Part shown: positions 1 through 8,322 of the stretch, one piece after another
How the letters are laid out: each line of letters opens with the position of its first letter
How positions within the stretch are numbered: position 1 is the stretch's first letter
Assembly: GCA_018714045.1 (NCBI GenBank)
Contig: DVNX01000012.1
Span: forward strand, 1 to 33,084
Direction: 5' to 3'
DNA length: 33,084 nucleotides
Origin: Candidatus Ornithoclostridium faecavium
Lineage (GTDB): Bacteria; Bacillota; Clostridia; Christensenellales; UBA3700
The notes under the pieces: generated by a model
Told to the model about the DNA's origin: nothing
The model's database searches: none
The model's input: only the letters and a program-made list of their open reading frames with translations
Made by a program: the position numbers and the translations under genes

Positions 1-398
1 CAAAAAGCGAAGCCGATTTGGCCGCCACCCCGTGGCTGTGACCGCGGCATTGGTCGGCTGTCGCTAAACGTAACTTGTTTCAAAAAGCGAAGCCTACATG
101 GCTGCCGCCCCGCGACCCCGTGTGACGGGGAACATTAGTCGGCTATCGCTAAGCGTGACTTACTGCAACAAATAAAAACCTCGTATGAATGATGAAAATA
201 AAGTTTGAAATATAAAAAATGGATGGATGCACCGACGGTGTGACCGCACCATTAGTCAGCTATCGCGTATTGAAACTTGTTACAAAAAGCGAAGCCGATT
301 TGGCCGCCACCCCGTGGCTGTGACCGCGGCATTGGTCGGCTGTCGCGTTTTGAAACTTGTTACAAAAAGCGAAGCCTACATGGCTGTCGCCCCGCGAC
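1..398. repeat. Array of ~80-bp palindromic repeats (REP/MITE-like)
   Basis: Imperfect copies of a ~60-nt hairpin plus a ~20-nt linker. Hairpins lie at about 6-65, 86-150, 227-266 (3' half only), 288-346 and 368-398 (5' half, cut off at the MFS stop codon). Each complete copy opens with AGCGAAGCC and closes with GGCTNTCGC, so the ends pair. Two sequence types alternate: type A (copies 1 and 4, almost identical) and type B (copies 2 and 5), so an A-B block is duplicated 282 bp apart. The left end may run beyond the window. There is no coding signal and no constant repeat/variable spacer layout, so it is not CRISPR. Confidence 0.85.
284..346 (-). terminator. Terminator-like palindrome after the MFS gene
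   Basis: Read on the minus strand, the fourth repeat copy forms a long stem (GCGA, AGCCGA pairing with TCGGCT, TCGC) followed directly by TTTTTG. It is the first complete palindrome after the transporter stop and probably ends that transcript. Copies 1 and 2 have the same T-run on the same side. Confidence 0.55.
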
Positions 399-1772
399 TC
401 AATCCTCTTTTGTTTTTTCTTCTGTGCCGCCGTCTTCGTTATTTTCGGCGGGCGGCGTATCTTCTGTTATTATTTCCTGTTCAGGCTCTTGCTTTATCCT
501 TGTGAAAAGCATGAACGCCATAGGGATAACGATCAGAAGATTGACTATCACCGCGGCGAGGAATATGTAATTGGTCGGCACGGGCTGTTCTGCGCCCGTG
601 GTCGGATCTACGTAAACGCCGTTGCTCGTCGAGCTTACGTAAGCGCCGATGAACGGACCCACGCACATCGGGATAAGTACGCTGAAAACCATTCTTATAC
701 CCTGGAAATGCCCTATCTTATCCGCAGGGGTATTGTCGCGCATACACGCCGAAAGAAGCGCCATTTCCCACAGATAGCCCGTCATCATTATTATTCCCGA
801 CACCGAAACGAACCAGATATTGCGTGCAAAGAACATCATAAGCCCGCCCAGCGTATACACTGCAAGCGCGGCGGGCAAAAGGATCTTAAGAGATATCTTT
901 CCGCGTAAGAAACCGAAAAGCACGCTGAATACGGCGGAAAGTATGAGTATTGCGCCGAGCATCAGCACGTAATCTTTTATACCGAGGAAATATTCCACGT
1001 ATATGATAAGATAGGTCATATAAATATTGTTGGCTATGCCGATTATACATATCGCGGCGTAGATGAGATAAAGATCGCGGTTTTTCTTTACGACAGACGG
1101 ACGGAATCCGTACCCCAGTTCTTTAAAGAAATTGCCCGATTTGGGTTTAAGATCGGGGCTGTCCTTAAGAATGAATATGCCTATTATGCCCATAGCCGTC
1201 GTTATCGCGCCGAGTACGCCGAAAAAAATCATCCACTGCCCTTTCTGCGTAAACGAATCGAATATGCCGAATATGACAAGCAGCGCGGCGAGGGGCATTA
1301 TCTGCAATACGCCTTCTGCTTTAGCCCTGTTATCGGAAGTCGTCACGTCCGTTATCCACGCGTTGAATGCGGCGTCGTTGGCGGTAGAACCTATCGCGGT
1401 CATCAGGCAGTCCATAACGATTATCATCACCGTAGTCAGAGCGACAGCGTTTGCCGACGGGAAGAATTTTTCAGAGTTTTCCTTTGTTATCAGAGCGAAC
1501 GCAAACACGCTCAGCCCCCAGAGAACGTAGCCTGTGCTAATGAATATCTTGCGTTTGCCGACCTTGTCCGAAAGTCCGCCCGCAAAAAGCGTGACGACCG
1601 TGGCGACTACCGCGCTTGCCGCGACCATAGCGCTTGTCGCGTTGAGATCGTACGTTACCGTTTTGTAAAGATATACGTTCAGGTACATATTTTCGACCAT
1701 CCAGGCTATCTGTCCCGCTAAGCCGAAAAGTATTATGCCGAGCCATACCCTTGCGCCGAGTTTGTCTTTCAT
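399..1772 (-). CDS. MFS transporter, probable sugar or glycoside permease
   Basis: About 457 aa with roughly 12 hydrophobic segments in two six-helix halves. After the second predicted helix comes GGLSDKVGKRK, the MFS loop 2-3 signature (G-x-x-x-D-x-x-G-[KR]-[KR]). The C-terminus is a hydrophilic acidic tail of about 35 residues (EQEIITEDTPPAENNED...). I chose the ATG at 1772 because GAGGTGAT lies 8 nt before it; in-frame ATGs at 1778 and 1781 overlap that site and are less likely. It has its own promoter and follows the GH2 gene on the same strand, separated by a terminator. Substrate is inferred only from the glycosidase neighbour; uptake of its product or of the intact glycoside is plausible. 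Confidence 0.8.
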   Translation of the reverse strand: MKDKLGARVWLGIILFGLAGQIAWMVENMYLNVYLYKTVTYDLNATSAMVAASAVVATVVTLFAGGLSDKVGKRKIFISTGYVLWGLSVFAFALITKENSEKFFPSANAVALTTVMIIVMDCLMTAIGSTANDAAFNAWITDVTTSDNRAKAEGVLQIMPLAALLVIFGIFDSFTQKGQWMIFFGVLGAITTAMGIIGIFILKDSPDLKPKSGNFFKELGYGFRPSVVKKNRDLYLIYAAICIIGIANNIYMTYLIIYVEYFLGIKDYVLMLGAILILSAVFSVLFGFLRGKISLKILLPAALAVYTLGGLMMFFARNIWFVSVSGIIMMTGYLWEMALLSACMRDNTPADKIGHFQGIRMVFSVLIPMCVGPFIGAYVSSTSNGVYVDPTTGAEQPVPTNYIFLAAVIVNLLIVIPMAFMLFTRIKQEPEQEIITEDTPPAENNEDGGTEEKTKED

Positions 1773-1800
1773 GATCATCACCTCGCCTCTTTATGCTTTT

Positions 1801-1829
1801 ATTATATACCCGTCTTTTATTCATTTCAA
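1801..1829 (-). promoter_or_regulatory. Sigma-A promoter of the MFS gene
   Basis: On the minus strand TTGAAA (1829-1824), a 17-bp spacer, and TATAAT (1806-1801). Predicted start near 1794, giving a ~22-nt leader carrying the ribosome binding site. Confidence 0.85.
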
Positions 1830-1887
1830 GAGGATTTTTCAGTCGTCTGCACGCCTCACACGCAGGCGTTCCGCATGATGAAAGCAT

Positions 1888-1921
1888 AAAAAATCCCCTG
1901 CCGAAAAGCAAGGGATTTTTG
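1888..1921 (-). terminator. Rho-independent terminator of the GH2 gene
   Basis: AAATCCC with TTGC pairs with GCAG plus GGGATTT around a short loop, followed on the minus strand by a T-run. It sits 30 bp after the GH2 stop and separates it from the MFS promoter. A/T tracts on both sides could make it work in both directions. Confidence 0.85.
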
Positions 1922-1950
1922 TATCCGTGTTGATAAAATGCGATTTTTCC

Positions 1951-4344
1951 TTATTTCTTTACCACCTCGAATTCAAGGGTCTTTTCGCCGAGTTTGCCCG
2001 CAGAGAAGGTAACGGTAGCCTTACCGCTTTTGCCCGTCGTCTTTATCCAGACGCCTCTCTGTCCGCCGATGAGCGCGACGTTGGTCTCGCCTATGACCTC
2101 TATCGGTCCCGTCGTCTTTATGCTTATCGCGGTATTGTCGTAAGGCAGCACGTTGCCGCATTGCGAAACGGCTTTAAGGACTATTCTGGTGACGTCGTAA
2201 GTCTCGTCCTCTACCAGCTTATCGCTGTCCGCTTTCGCGTACAGACTTGCCTTGAACACGGAGCCTTTTTCAGTCGTGACGACGACTTCGCCGTTAGAGT
2301 TGAGACCTTCGAACTTATAGGTGACCTGCTTGCCGCCCCAGCTTGTAACATATTTGCCGAAAAGCATCGTTATGCTGTCTACCGAAAGTTTGTACTTGAT
2401 AAGGTTCTTGATAAGTATGAACGGATGACGGAAGATGCCGCCGAAAGTGCCGTGTTTCTTGACAGCAAGCAGCGCTTTCTTGAGCTGAGCCGCGTCGTGC
2501 TTGCTGAACTTATACTGCTCGTCCTTTTCAAGCTGATCGCCTATAACGTCGTCGAGAGGTACGGGCGGGGTCGGAAGGTTTTTGAACTCTTTGCTCTTGC
2601 CGTACTCCTCTATCATATCGAACGTGTTGATGAGCACGCCGTTCTTGTACATTCTGACCGTCGGACAGTTGGTGAACATATAAACGGTTCCTACCTGACC
2701 GCCCGCGACGTCGCCTATTTCCATATTGGAAGAAATTTCCAGCACGGGTTTTTTGCCCTGCATACGGTATACGTTCGCCGCCAGCTTGTCTATACGGAAC
2801 ATATCCGAAACGCCGTGGTAGCAGATCTTATCGCCGCTGCCGAAGTCCTTATGCGTATTGTAGTCGCTCATACACCAGCCGATGACGCCGCTGATGCCCT
2901 TCGTGCCGTACATTTTGTCGAGAACGCGCGCGTGACGGATAGCGTGTTCCTGTCTCTTTTTTTCGTGGTCGAAAGTCTTGGTCGGGAACATATGTCCGTT
3001 GTGCTCGGTTACGAGATAAGGAACGTTGCCCGCGACAACGAATTTTGGGAGAAGTCTTATCTTTCCGCCCGAGTGTATAAAGTCGTTGTATGTATAAACG
3101 TCTTCGAGAAGATGGCTTCTGGGTATGCATCTTACGCCGCCCGTCTGTCTGGTCTTGTCGAGGGAGTGCGCGAGCGCGTTGGTCTTTGTATAAAGTTCGT
3201 CGTCGTCGCCGCTCTCGTTTATTCTCACGCCCCAAAGGATGATGCAGGGATGATTGTAATCCTGATCTATCATCTCGCGTACGTGTTGCAGACACATTTC
3301 TCTCCATTCGGGATTTTTGCTTACGTACTGCCAGCCCGGTATCTCGGTAAATACCATAAGTCCCAGTTCGTCGCACTTGTTGAGGAAGTGTTTGCTGTTG
3401 GGATAGTGAGAGGTACGCGCGAGATTTACGCCCAGTTCCTGTTTCAGATATATCGCGTCCGCTTCCTGCGCCGACTTGGGCATAGCGTAACCGACGTAAG
3501 GATAGGACTGATGACGGTTGAGACCTCTTATCTTAAGCAGCTTACCGTTGAGATAGAAGCCGTCCTTTCTGAATTCGCACGTTCTGAAGCCCGTCTTTCC
3601 GACTACCTTTTCTGTGCCGAAAGTCACGGTGACGGTATAGAGGTTGGGATTTTCGGTATCCCACAGTTTTACGCCGCCGCATTCGAGAAGAGCGTGAACT
3701 TTGTTGCCGCTCGCGATGACGTCGGAGCCGGCTACCCTGGAGCCGTCCGCCGCGGTGAGTTCTATTTTTACGGGAATTCCGCTCATATCGTCGCTCAAGA
3801 CCGCCTCTACGTCAAGCTTGGGAGCCGTAAGGACGTCTACGGGAGTAAGGCGCAGATTCTTGCAGTAAACGCCGTCGTGAACGTAAAGATAGACTTCGCG
3901 GTAAATGCCGCCGTATACAAGATAGTCGACTACGCCGCCGAACGGGGGTATCTCCGCCCTTTCCGTACTGTCGACCTTGACCGCGATCACGTTGTCCTTT
4001 CCGTATTCCACGAAAGGCGCGATATCGCCGTTGAATTCAGTATAACTGCCCTTATGAGCGAACGCGGTCTTGCCGTTGACGTATACTTCGGCATAGTTCG
4101 CGACCGCCTCGAAACTCAGGACGAGCTTTTTGCCCTTCCAGCTTTCGGGGACGTGTATCGTCTTGCGGTAGCAACTGACGAACTGATACATTTCTTCGTC
4201 AAAGTTGTTGTAAGGTATTTCCTTGTTGGCGTGCGGTATATTGACGGTCTGAAACGCCTTGTCGTCAAAAGTAGCGCTCAGATACTCCTCTTTAAAGTCG
4301 GCGGAATACTTCCAGCCGTAGTTCATGTTTACTGTTTCTGACAT
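1951..4344 (-). CDS. Glycoside hydrolase family 2 (beta-galactosidase/beta-glucuronidase type)
   Basis: 797 aa, no signal peptide, so probably cytoplasmic. Domains in order: sugar-binding jelly roll (about 1-155, ending GGIYREVYLYV), immunoglobulin-like domain (about 160-255), TIM barrel (about 256-560) and a further beta-rich C-terminal part. GH2 hallmarks are visible: IRGLNRHQSYPYVG near 272-285, the acid/base glutamate E377 in WGVRINES, and a nucleophile candidate E447 in YLVTEHNG. Both catalytic residues are present, so it should be active. Start: ATG at 4344 behind AAAGGAGG. Specificity among galactosidase, glucuronidase and related activities cannot be set from sequence alone. The downstream MFS gene suggests a transport-and-cleave pair for glycosides. 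Confidence 0.88.
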   Translation of the reverse strand: MSETVNMNYGWKYSADFKEEYLSATFDDKAFQTVNIPHANKEIPYNNFDEEMYQFVSCYRKTIHVPESWKGKKLVLSFEAVANYAEVYVNGKTAFAHKGSYTEFNGDIAPFVEYGKDNVIAVKVDSTERAEIPPFGGVVDYLVYGGIYREVYLYVHDGVYCKNLRLTPVDVLTAPKLDVEAVLSDDMSGIPVKIELTAADGSRVAGSDVIASGNKVHALLECGGVKLWDTENPNLYTVTVTFGTEKVVGKTGFRTCEFRKDGFYLNGKLLKIRGLNRHQSYPYVGYAMPKSAQEADAIYLKQELGVNLARTSHYPNSKHFLNKCDELGLMVFTEIPGWQYVSKNPEWREMCLQHVREMIDQDYNHPCIILWGVRINESGDDDELYTKTNALAHSLDKTRQTGGVRCIPRSHLLEDVYTYNDFIHSGGKIRLLPKFVVAGNVPYLVTEHNGHMFPTKTFDHEKKRQEHAIRHARVLDKMYGTKGISGVIGWCMSDYNTHKDFGSGDKICYHGVSDMFRIDKLAANVYRMQGKKPVLEISSNMEIGDVAGGQVGTVYMFTNCPTVRMYKNGVLINTFDMIEEYGKSKEFKNLPTPPVPLDDVIGDQLEKDEQYKFSKHDAAQLKKALLAVKKHGTFGGIFRHPFILIKNLIKYKLSVDSITMLFGKYVTSWGGKQVTYKFEGLNSNGEVVVTTEKGSVFKASLYAKADSDKLVEDETYDVTRIVLKAVSQCGNVLPYDNTAISIKTTGPIEVIGETNVALIGGQRGVWIKTTGKSGKATVTFSAGKLGEKTLEFEVVKK

Positions 4345-4368
4345 AAATCCTCCTTTATCGTCCTGTTA

Positions 4369-4397
4369 ATTGTAACATATCCGACCTTTTTAATCAA
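4369..4397 (-). promoter_or_regulatory. Sigma-A promoter of the GH2 gene
   Basis: Minus strand TTGATT (4397-4392), 17-bp spacer, TACAAT (4374-4369), about 25 nt before the ATG once the start point is placed. No clear operator was seen. Confidence 0.8.
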
Positions 4398-4450
4398 TAC
4401 TTTTATACAAATACGTCGCGCGCATTATTAAAAGCCGCTTCGGTCAACGC

Positions 4451-4479
4451 TTGACTTTTCGGTCGCGGCGCGATACACT
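4451..4479 (+). promoter_or_regulatory. Probable promoter of apgM and the surface-protein gene
   Basis: TTGACT (4451-4456), 17-bp spacer, TACACT (4474-4479). The leader carries a small GCAC/GTGC hairpin near 4508-4519 before AAAGGA and the ATG at 4558. Confidence 0.6.
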
Positions 4480-4557
4480 ATAACAATAAATATAAAACGC
4501 TTCCTCGCACTCGCGTGCAAAACGCAAAGCGCGGGATAACGTTTAAAGGATACGTTT

Positions 4558-5790
4558 ATGAAAAACGAAAACAAAAAATACGTCGTTATATTAGGCGACG
4601 GAATGGCGGATTATCCGATAGACGAACTGGGCGGCAAGACCCCTCTCGAAGTCGCGGACAAACCCAATATAGACGCGCTGTGCGCAAAAGGCGAACTGGG
4701 ACTGGTAAAGACGGTGCCCGACGGCATGAAGCCCGGCAGCGACGTAGCCAACCTGGCTGTGCTGGGCTACTCCCCCGCACGCTATTACAGCGGCCGCTCC
4801 CCTCTCGAAGCTCTCAGCATAGGCATAGACCTCAAAGACACCGACATAGCGATAAGATGCAACCTCGTCACGCTGTCGGAAGACGAGCCTTACGAAAACA
4901 AGACGATGGTCGATTACAGCGCGGGCGAGATATCCACCGCTGAAGCGAAAGAGCTGATAGCGTTCATAGAAAGCAAACTGGGTACGGACGATCTTTGCTT
5001 TTACAGCGGCGTGAGCTACCGTCACTGCCTGGTAAAGCACAACGCGAAACTCGGCACTGAGTTCACTCCCCCGCACGACATTTCGGACAGAAAAGTGACC
5101 GACTATCTGCCCAAGGCTCTTTACGGCGAAGAGATGCTCTCTCTGATGAAAAGATCGTACGACCTGCTCAAGGATCATCCCGTGAACGTCGCGAGAGTAA
5201 AAGCGGGTAAAAACCCCGCCAACAGTATCTGGCTTTGGGGCGAAGGCACCCGTCCCGCTCTGTCTCCGTTCGAAGAAAAGTACGGACTCAAAGGCGCGGT
5301 GATAAGCGCGGTCGACCTGATAAAAGGCATAGGCATAGGCGCAAAGATGAAAGTCATCGAGGTAGAAGGCGCGTGCGGAACATACGAAACCAACTTCGCG
5401 GGAAAGGCGGAAAGCGCGTTCAACGCCCTTCTCAAAGAAGGTTGCGATTATGTGTATGTGCATATGGAAGCCCCCGACGAGTGCGGCCACCAGGGAGATC
5501 TTAAACACAAGATTTTATCTGTTGAATTGATAGACCGCGTTGTGGTACAATATATTGTAGAAAAGCTGAGGGAGGCTAACGTTGAGTTCAGCATTCTTAT
5601 CGCGCCCGACCATCCGACGCCGATAAAACTCAAAACTCATACGTCAGACCCCGTGCCCTACGTGCTGTACCGTTCTTACGACGAAAAGGACAACGCCTTC
5701 AGGTCGATGAACGAAAAGAACGCGAAGGCAAGCGGCGTATATTACGGCGACAGTTGCGCCCTTATAGAAAAGTTCATCAAGGAGGACTGA
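4558..5790 (+). CDS. apgM: Cofactor-independent phosphoglycerate mutase, archaeal ApgM type
   Basis: 410 aa of the alkaline-phosphatase superfamily, interconverting 3- and 2-phosphoglycerate in glycolysis. Seen: metal-binding LGDGMADYP at the N-terminus (D14), SDVANLAVLGY with S61 as likely phosphoserine nucleophile, and late metal motifs EAPDECGHQGD and IAPDHPTP. Length fits the family (about 400 aa, shorter than GpmI at about 510). Relatives in bacteria have also been labelled putative homoserine kinases because of gene neighbourhood; no threonine-pathway gene is nearby here, so mutase is preferred. ATG at 4558 follows AAAGGA. The end of the gene contains the ribosome binding site of the next gene, two bases away. 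Confidence 0.88.
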   Translation: MKNENKKYVVILGDGMADYPIDELGGKTPLEVADKPNIDALCAKGELGLVKTVPDGMKPGSDVANLAVLGYSPARYYSGRSPLEALSIGIDLKDTDIAIRCNLVTLSEDEPYENKTMVDYSAGEISTAEAKELIAFIESKLGTDDLCFYSGVSYRHCLVKHNAKLGTEFTPPHDISDRKVTDYLPKALYGEEMLSLMKRSYDLLKDHPVNVARVKAGKNPANSIWLWGEGTRPALSPFEEKYGLKGAVISAVDLIKGIGIGAKMKVIEVEGACGTYETNFAGKAESAFNALLKEGCDYVYVHMEAPDECGHQGDLKHKILSVELIDRVVVQYIVEKLREANVEFSILIAPDHPTPIKLKTHTSDPVPYVLYRSYDEKDNAFRSMNEKNAKASGVYYGDSCALIEKFIKED

Positions 5791-5792
5791 AA

Positions 5793-7961
5793 ATGGACGA
5801 CAAAGAAAAAGACTTTATGCCAGAAGGCGTCGACAAGGAAAAAGACGCCCTTCTCGCGGACGACATCCCGCTGGACGAGCATCCCGACTTCGTGGACGAA
5901 CCCGTCGAAACGGTTGAGCCGCGCGCAGAAGAAACAAGCACTCTGCTCTCTGTAAGCGAAGAAAAGGACAACGCTCCCGAACCCGAAGAAGAGGTCAAGG
6001 AAGAAGAAAAGGATATGGAAGAAAAAGAAGAAACGACAAACGTCGTCGACGACGATACTCCCGTTATCGACGAATCCGAAACCGCCGTCCCCGGCGCGGA
6101 GGAAATGAACGAAGCTCTCAAACCCAAACTTAAGGAGACTTCGGTAAAGAAGAAAAAGCGCATACTCATCGCCGTCGTTTCCGCGGTCGTGATCGTGGCT
6201 ATAGTTCTGGCGATAGCGCTGCCGATATACTTCGTCAACAAGGACAAGATATTCGTCAAGAGCGCAGAAGACTTCATGAACTACGACGAAGGCAAATATT
6301 TCGTCCTCGACAAAGACGTCACCGTAGACGGCGACCTTACGATAAGCCGCGCGTACAACATAGACCTCAACGGTCACTCTCTCGTCGTAACGGGCACGCT
6401 TAAATACGACGAAGGCGCGGATACGGAAAAGACCATATACATCGGCACAAAGAAGGGCGACAGCTATATCGCGAAAGGTCTGCTTCAGGCGGGCACGATT
6501 GAATTCGCGACCCCCTGCGCAAACGTAGTTCTTGCTTCGTCCGTCACCGTAGGCACGATGAATATCAACGCGAACGAGTTTACGCTCGCCTCTTCCGCAC
6601 AGGCTAACGGCACAGTTACCGTCAAAGCCGCTAAAGCGAATATCAAAGGCGCGATAGCGTTCGGCGAAGGCGAAAACGCGAAATTCGTCGCAGACAACGT
6701 GGCGGCGCTCAACGTCAACGCGAACATATCTTCGGCGGTCGAACTCAAGTATTCGACGATGACCCTCGCTAAAAACGCGACCGTCGGATCCGTAGCTCTC
6801 GATCCCGCTTCCCGCGCGGCTGTTTACGGCAAGGTCACCGACGGCATAACCACCCTCTCCGAAACGGAAGAGACTCCCGAAGTTCCCGAAGGCGACGGAA
6901 CGACCGACGAAAACGAAGGTTCGGAAATCCTCGCTGACGAACCCGCGTTAAACAACATAGTCGTACTTATCGGCACAGAGTTCTCCTGCCCGACCGTAAG
7001 CGGCATAAACACCGTCGCGATAGAACGCAGAAGCGGACTTTCCGTCGACCTCTACAACTGCGCGACCGTGAAATATATCGACCGCCTGGCGGCTCCCGTG
7101 GATATCAATATCGACGAACGCGCCGACGGCTCTCTCGTCGCGGTATCTTCCAAAGTGCAGAACGCGCAGGGATACGCCTTCAGAATAGACGGCAAAGAAT
7201 GGATCGATATGGAGACCAACGAGTTCAATATCACCGCTCAGCTGACCTCTCAAACGGGCACGCACCGCATCGAGGTCTACGCTAAGGGCAACTACTCTTA
7301 CGACGACCCGTTCGCTCTCGGAGAGAGCTCCACGCTCTATCTGAACGGCGAAACGACTGCCTGCGAGTACACTTACAGGATCCAGCTGGCGACCCCGTCA
7401 AATCTCAACGTAACGGTATCTACGGTGGAAGGAAAACAGGTATATACTCTGACCTTCGATAAAGTCGCGTTCGCTACCGCTTACGAATATTACGTAAACG
7501 GCACGAAATACGTATTCTCGCCCGAAGGCGACGACGCGCTCGTATCGATCGATATCACCGACAAGCTGACCGCCGCGGGCGCTTATGCGATAAGAGTCGT
7601 AGCGACCGCCGACAGCGCGGATATACTGACCAGCAAAGCGGCGATGACCTCTACGATAAAGATCGACAAGCTTCTTACCCCGACCCTTTCCGCGACGATG
7701 CAGGAAGACGGCAGAACGCTTCTTACGATCTCTACCACGGAAGGCGTTTCCACGACCTACCTCGTGACCTACGAAGCGACGATGCAGGACGGTTCCAGAC
7801 AGTCAGTTACCCTGGTGACGACCAACTCTTCCGTATATCTCGAAGGTCTTGTAGAAGGAGATTCGATCACCGTCACGGCACAGGCAAGCGGATATTATAC
7901 GGAAAGCGATCCGTCAACGGTAACCGTCTCCGCTCAGGCTCCCGTCGTACCTGAACAATGA
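5793..7961 (+). CDS. Membrane-anchored surface protein with beta-rich extracellular modules
   Basis: 722 aa, not a family I can name. Residues 1-118 are very acidic, rich in Glu and Asp, and probably cytoplasmic. A KKKKR stop follows, then one membrane helix at about 123-147, giving an N-in, C-out anchor. Outside, residues about 150-350 have short repeating strands (VDGDLTISRAYNIDLNGHSL) resembling a beta-solenoid; an acidic Thr/Pro/Glu linker is near 357-380; then about three fibronectin-III/Ig-like modules at roughly 430-530, 533-630 and 633-718. No sortase motif is seen. The ATG at 5793 is chosen because AAGGAGG lies 7 nt upstream, inside the end of apgM, with which it is surely co-transcribed. 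Role unknown; adhesion or envelope structure is a guess. Confidence 0.6.
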   Translation: MDDKEKDFMPEGVDKEKDALLADDIPLDEHPDFVDEPVETVEPRAEETSTLLSVSEEKDNAPEPEEEVKEEEKDMEEKEETTNVVDDDTPVIDESETAVPGAEEMNEALKPKLKETSVKKKKRILIAVVSAVVIVAIVLAIALPIYFVNKDKIFVKSAEDFMNYDEGKYFVLDKDVTVDGDLTISRAYNIDLNGHSLVVTGTLKYDEGADTEKTIYIGTKKGDSYIAKGLLQAGTIEFATPCANVVLASSVTVGTMNINANEFTLASSAQANGTVTVKAAKANIKGAIAFGEGENAKFVADNVAALNVNANISSAVELKYSTMTLAKNATVGSVALDPASRAAVYGKVTDGITTLSETEETPEVPEGDGTTDENEGSEILADEPALNNIVVLIGTEFSCPTVSGINTVAIERRSGLSVDLYNCATVKYIDRLAAPVDINIDERADGSLVAVSSKVQNAQGYAFRIDGKEWIDMETNEFNITAQLTSQTGTHRIEVYAKGNYSYDDPFALGESSTLYLNGETTACEYTYRIQLATPSNLNVTVSTVEGKQVYTLTFDKVAFATAYEYYVNGTKYVFSPEGDDALVSIDITDKLTAAGAYAIRVVATADSADILTSKAAMTSTIKIDKLLTPTLSATMQEDGRTLLTISTTEGVSTTYLVTYEATMQDGSRQSVTLVTTNSSVYLEGLVEGDSITVTAQASGYYTESDPSTVTVSAQAPVVPEQ

Positions 7962-7980
7962 CGGCACGTTAAAAAATACC

Positions 7981-8012
7981 GCGCAACCTCGTAAAGGGGT
8001 TGCGCATTTTTT
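7981..8012 (+). terminator. Rho-independent terminator of the apgM operon
   Basis: GCGCAACC pairs with GGTTGCGC around an 8-9 nt loop, followed by ATTTTTT, 19 bp after the surface-protein stop. Confidence 0.9.
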
Positions 8013-8236
8013 ATGCCGTTAATTTTATATCGCTGTATATAAACTTGCTAAGCGCGGCTTGAGCGAATATTTATCCCGTTGTCGCACCCTTTCGTCTTAT
8101 CTTCTTAAGTAAAACAAAAGCCGTTTTTACAACTCGTCTCAGATTAAATATAGTCTCAGACACATTTGTTTTCAAAGTATTTTATCCTGAGCGTTTTACC
8201 CGCTTTACTCTGCGCTTACTTTCCGCGCGCAAACAG

Positions 8237-8269
8237 AAAAAAAGCGGAGAGAAAACCTCTTCGCTTTTT
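8237..8269 (-). terminator. Rho-independent terminator of the pepV-like gene
   Basis: Stem of about 13-14 bp (AAAAAGCGGAGAG against CTCTTCGCTTTTT) with a five-base loop; on the minus strand it is followed by seven T. Confidence 0.88.
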
Positions 8270-8322
8270 ATTACGGAATGATTTTTCGCGACTTGTATCG
8301 CGTTTTCTTACCTTTTTGATTT

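Larger units (their letters stand above)
7962..8322. other. Intergenic region between convergent genes
   Basis: Holds the plus-strand terminator at 7981-8012 and the minus-strand terminator at 8237-8269. The ~220 bp between them is AT-rich with no ORF, promoter or convincing RNA fold that I could see. Confidence 0.7.

Noticed and set aside
1..398. Possible CRISPR array
   Set aside because: The repeated part is ~60 nt and variable, linkers are similar rather than unique, and no cas gene is present.
1927..4341. An 804-codon open frame on the plus strand opposite the GH2 gene
   Set aside because: Its residues match no family, it lies wholly across a gene with clear catalytic motifs, and such antisense frames arise from the strong codon bias here. 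Similar shadows occur at 14820-16241 (dehydratase) and 10631-11926 (gltX).
8140..8175. Two GTCTCAGA copies between the convergent terminators, recalling TGAGACAA near the TetR gene
   Set aside because: The shared core is six bases, expected many times by chance in this window.
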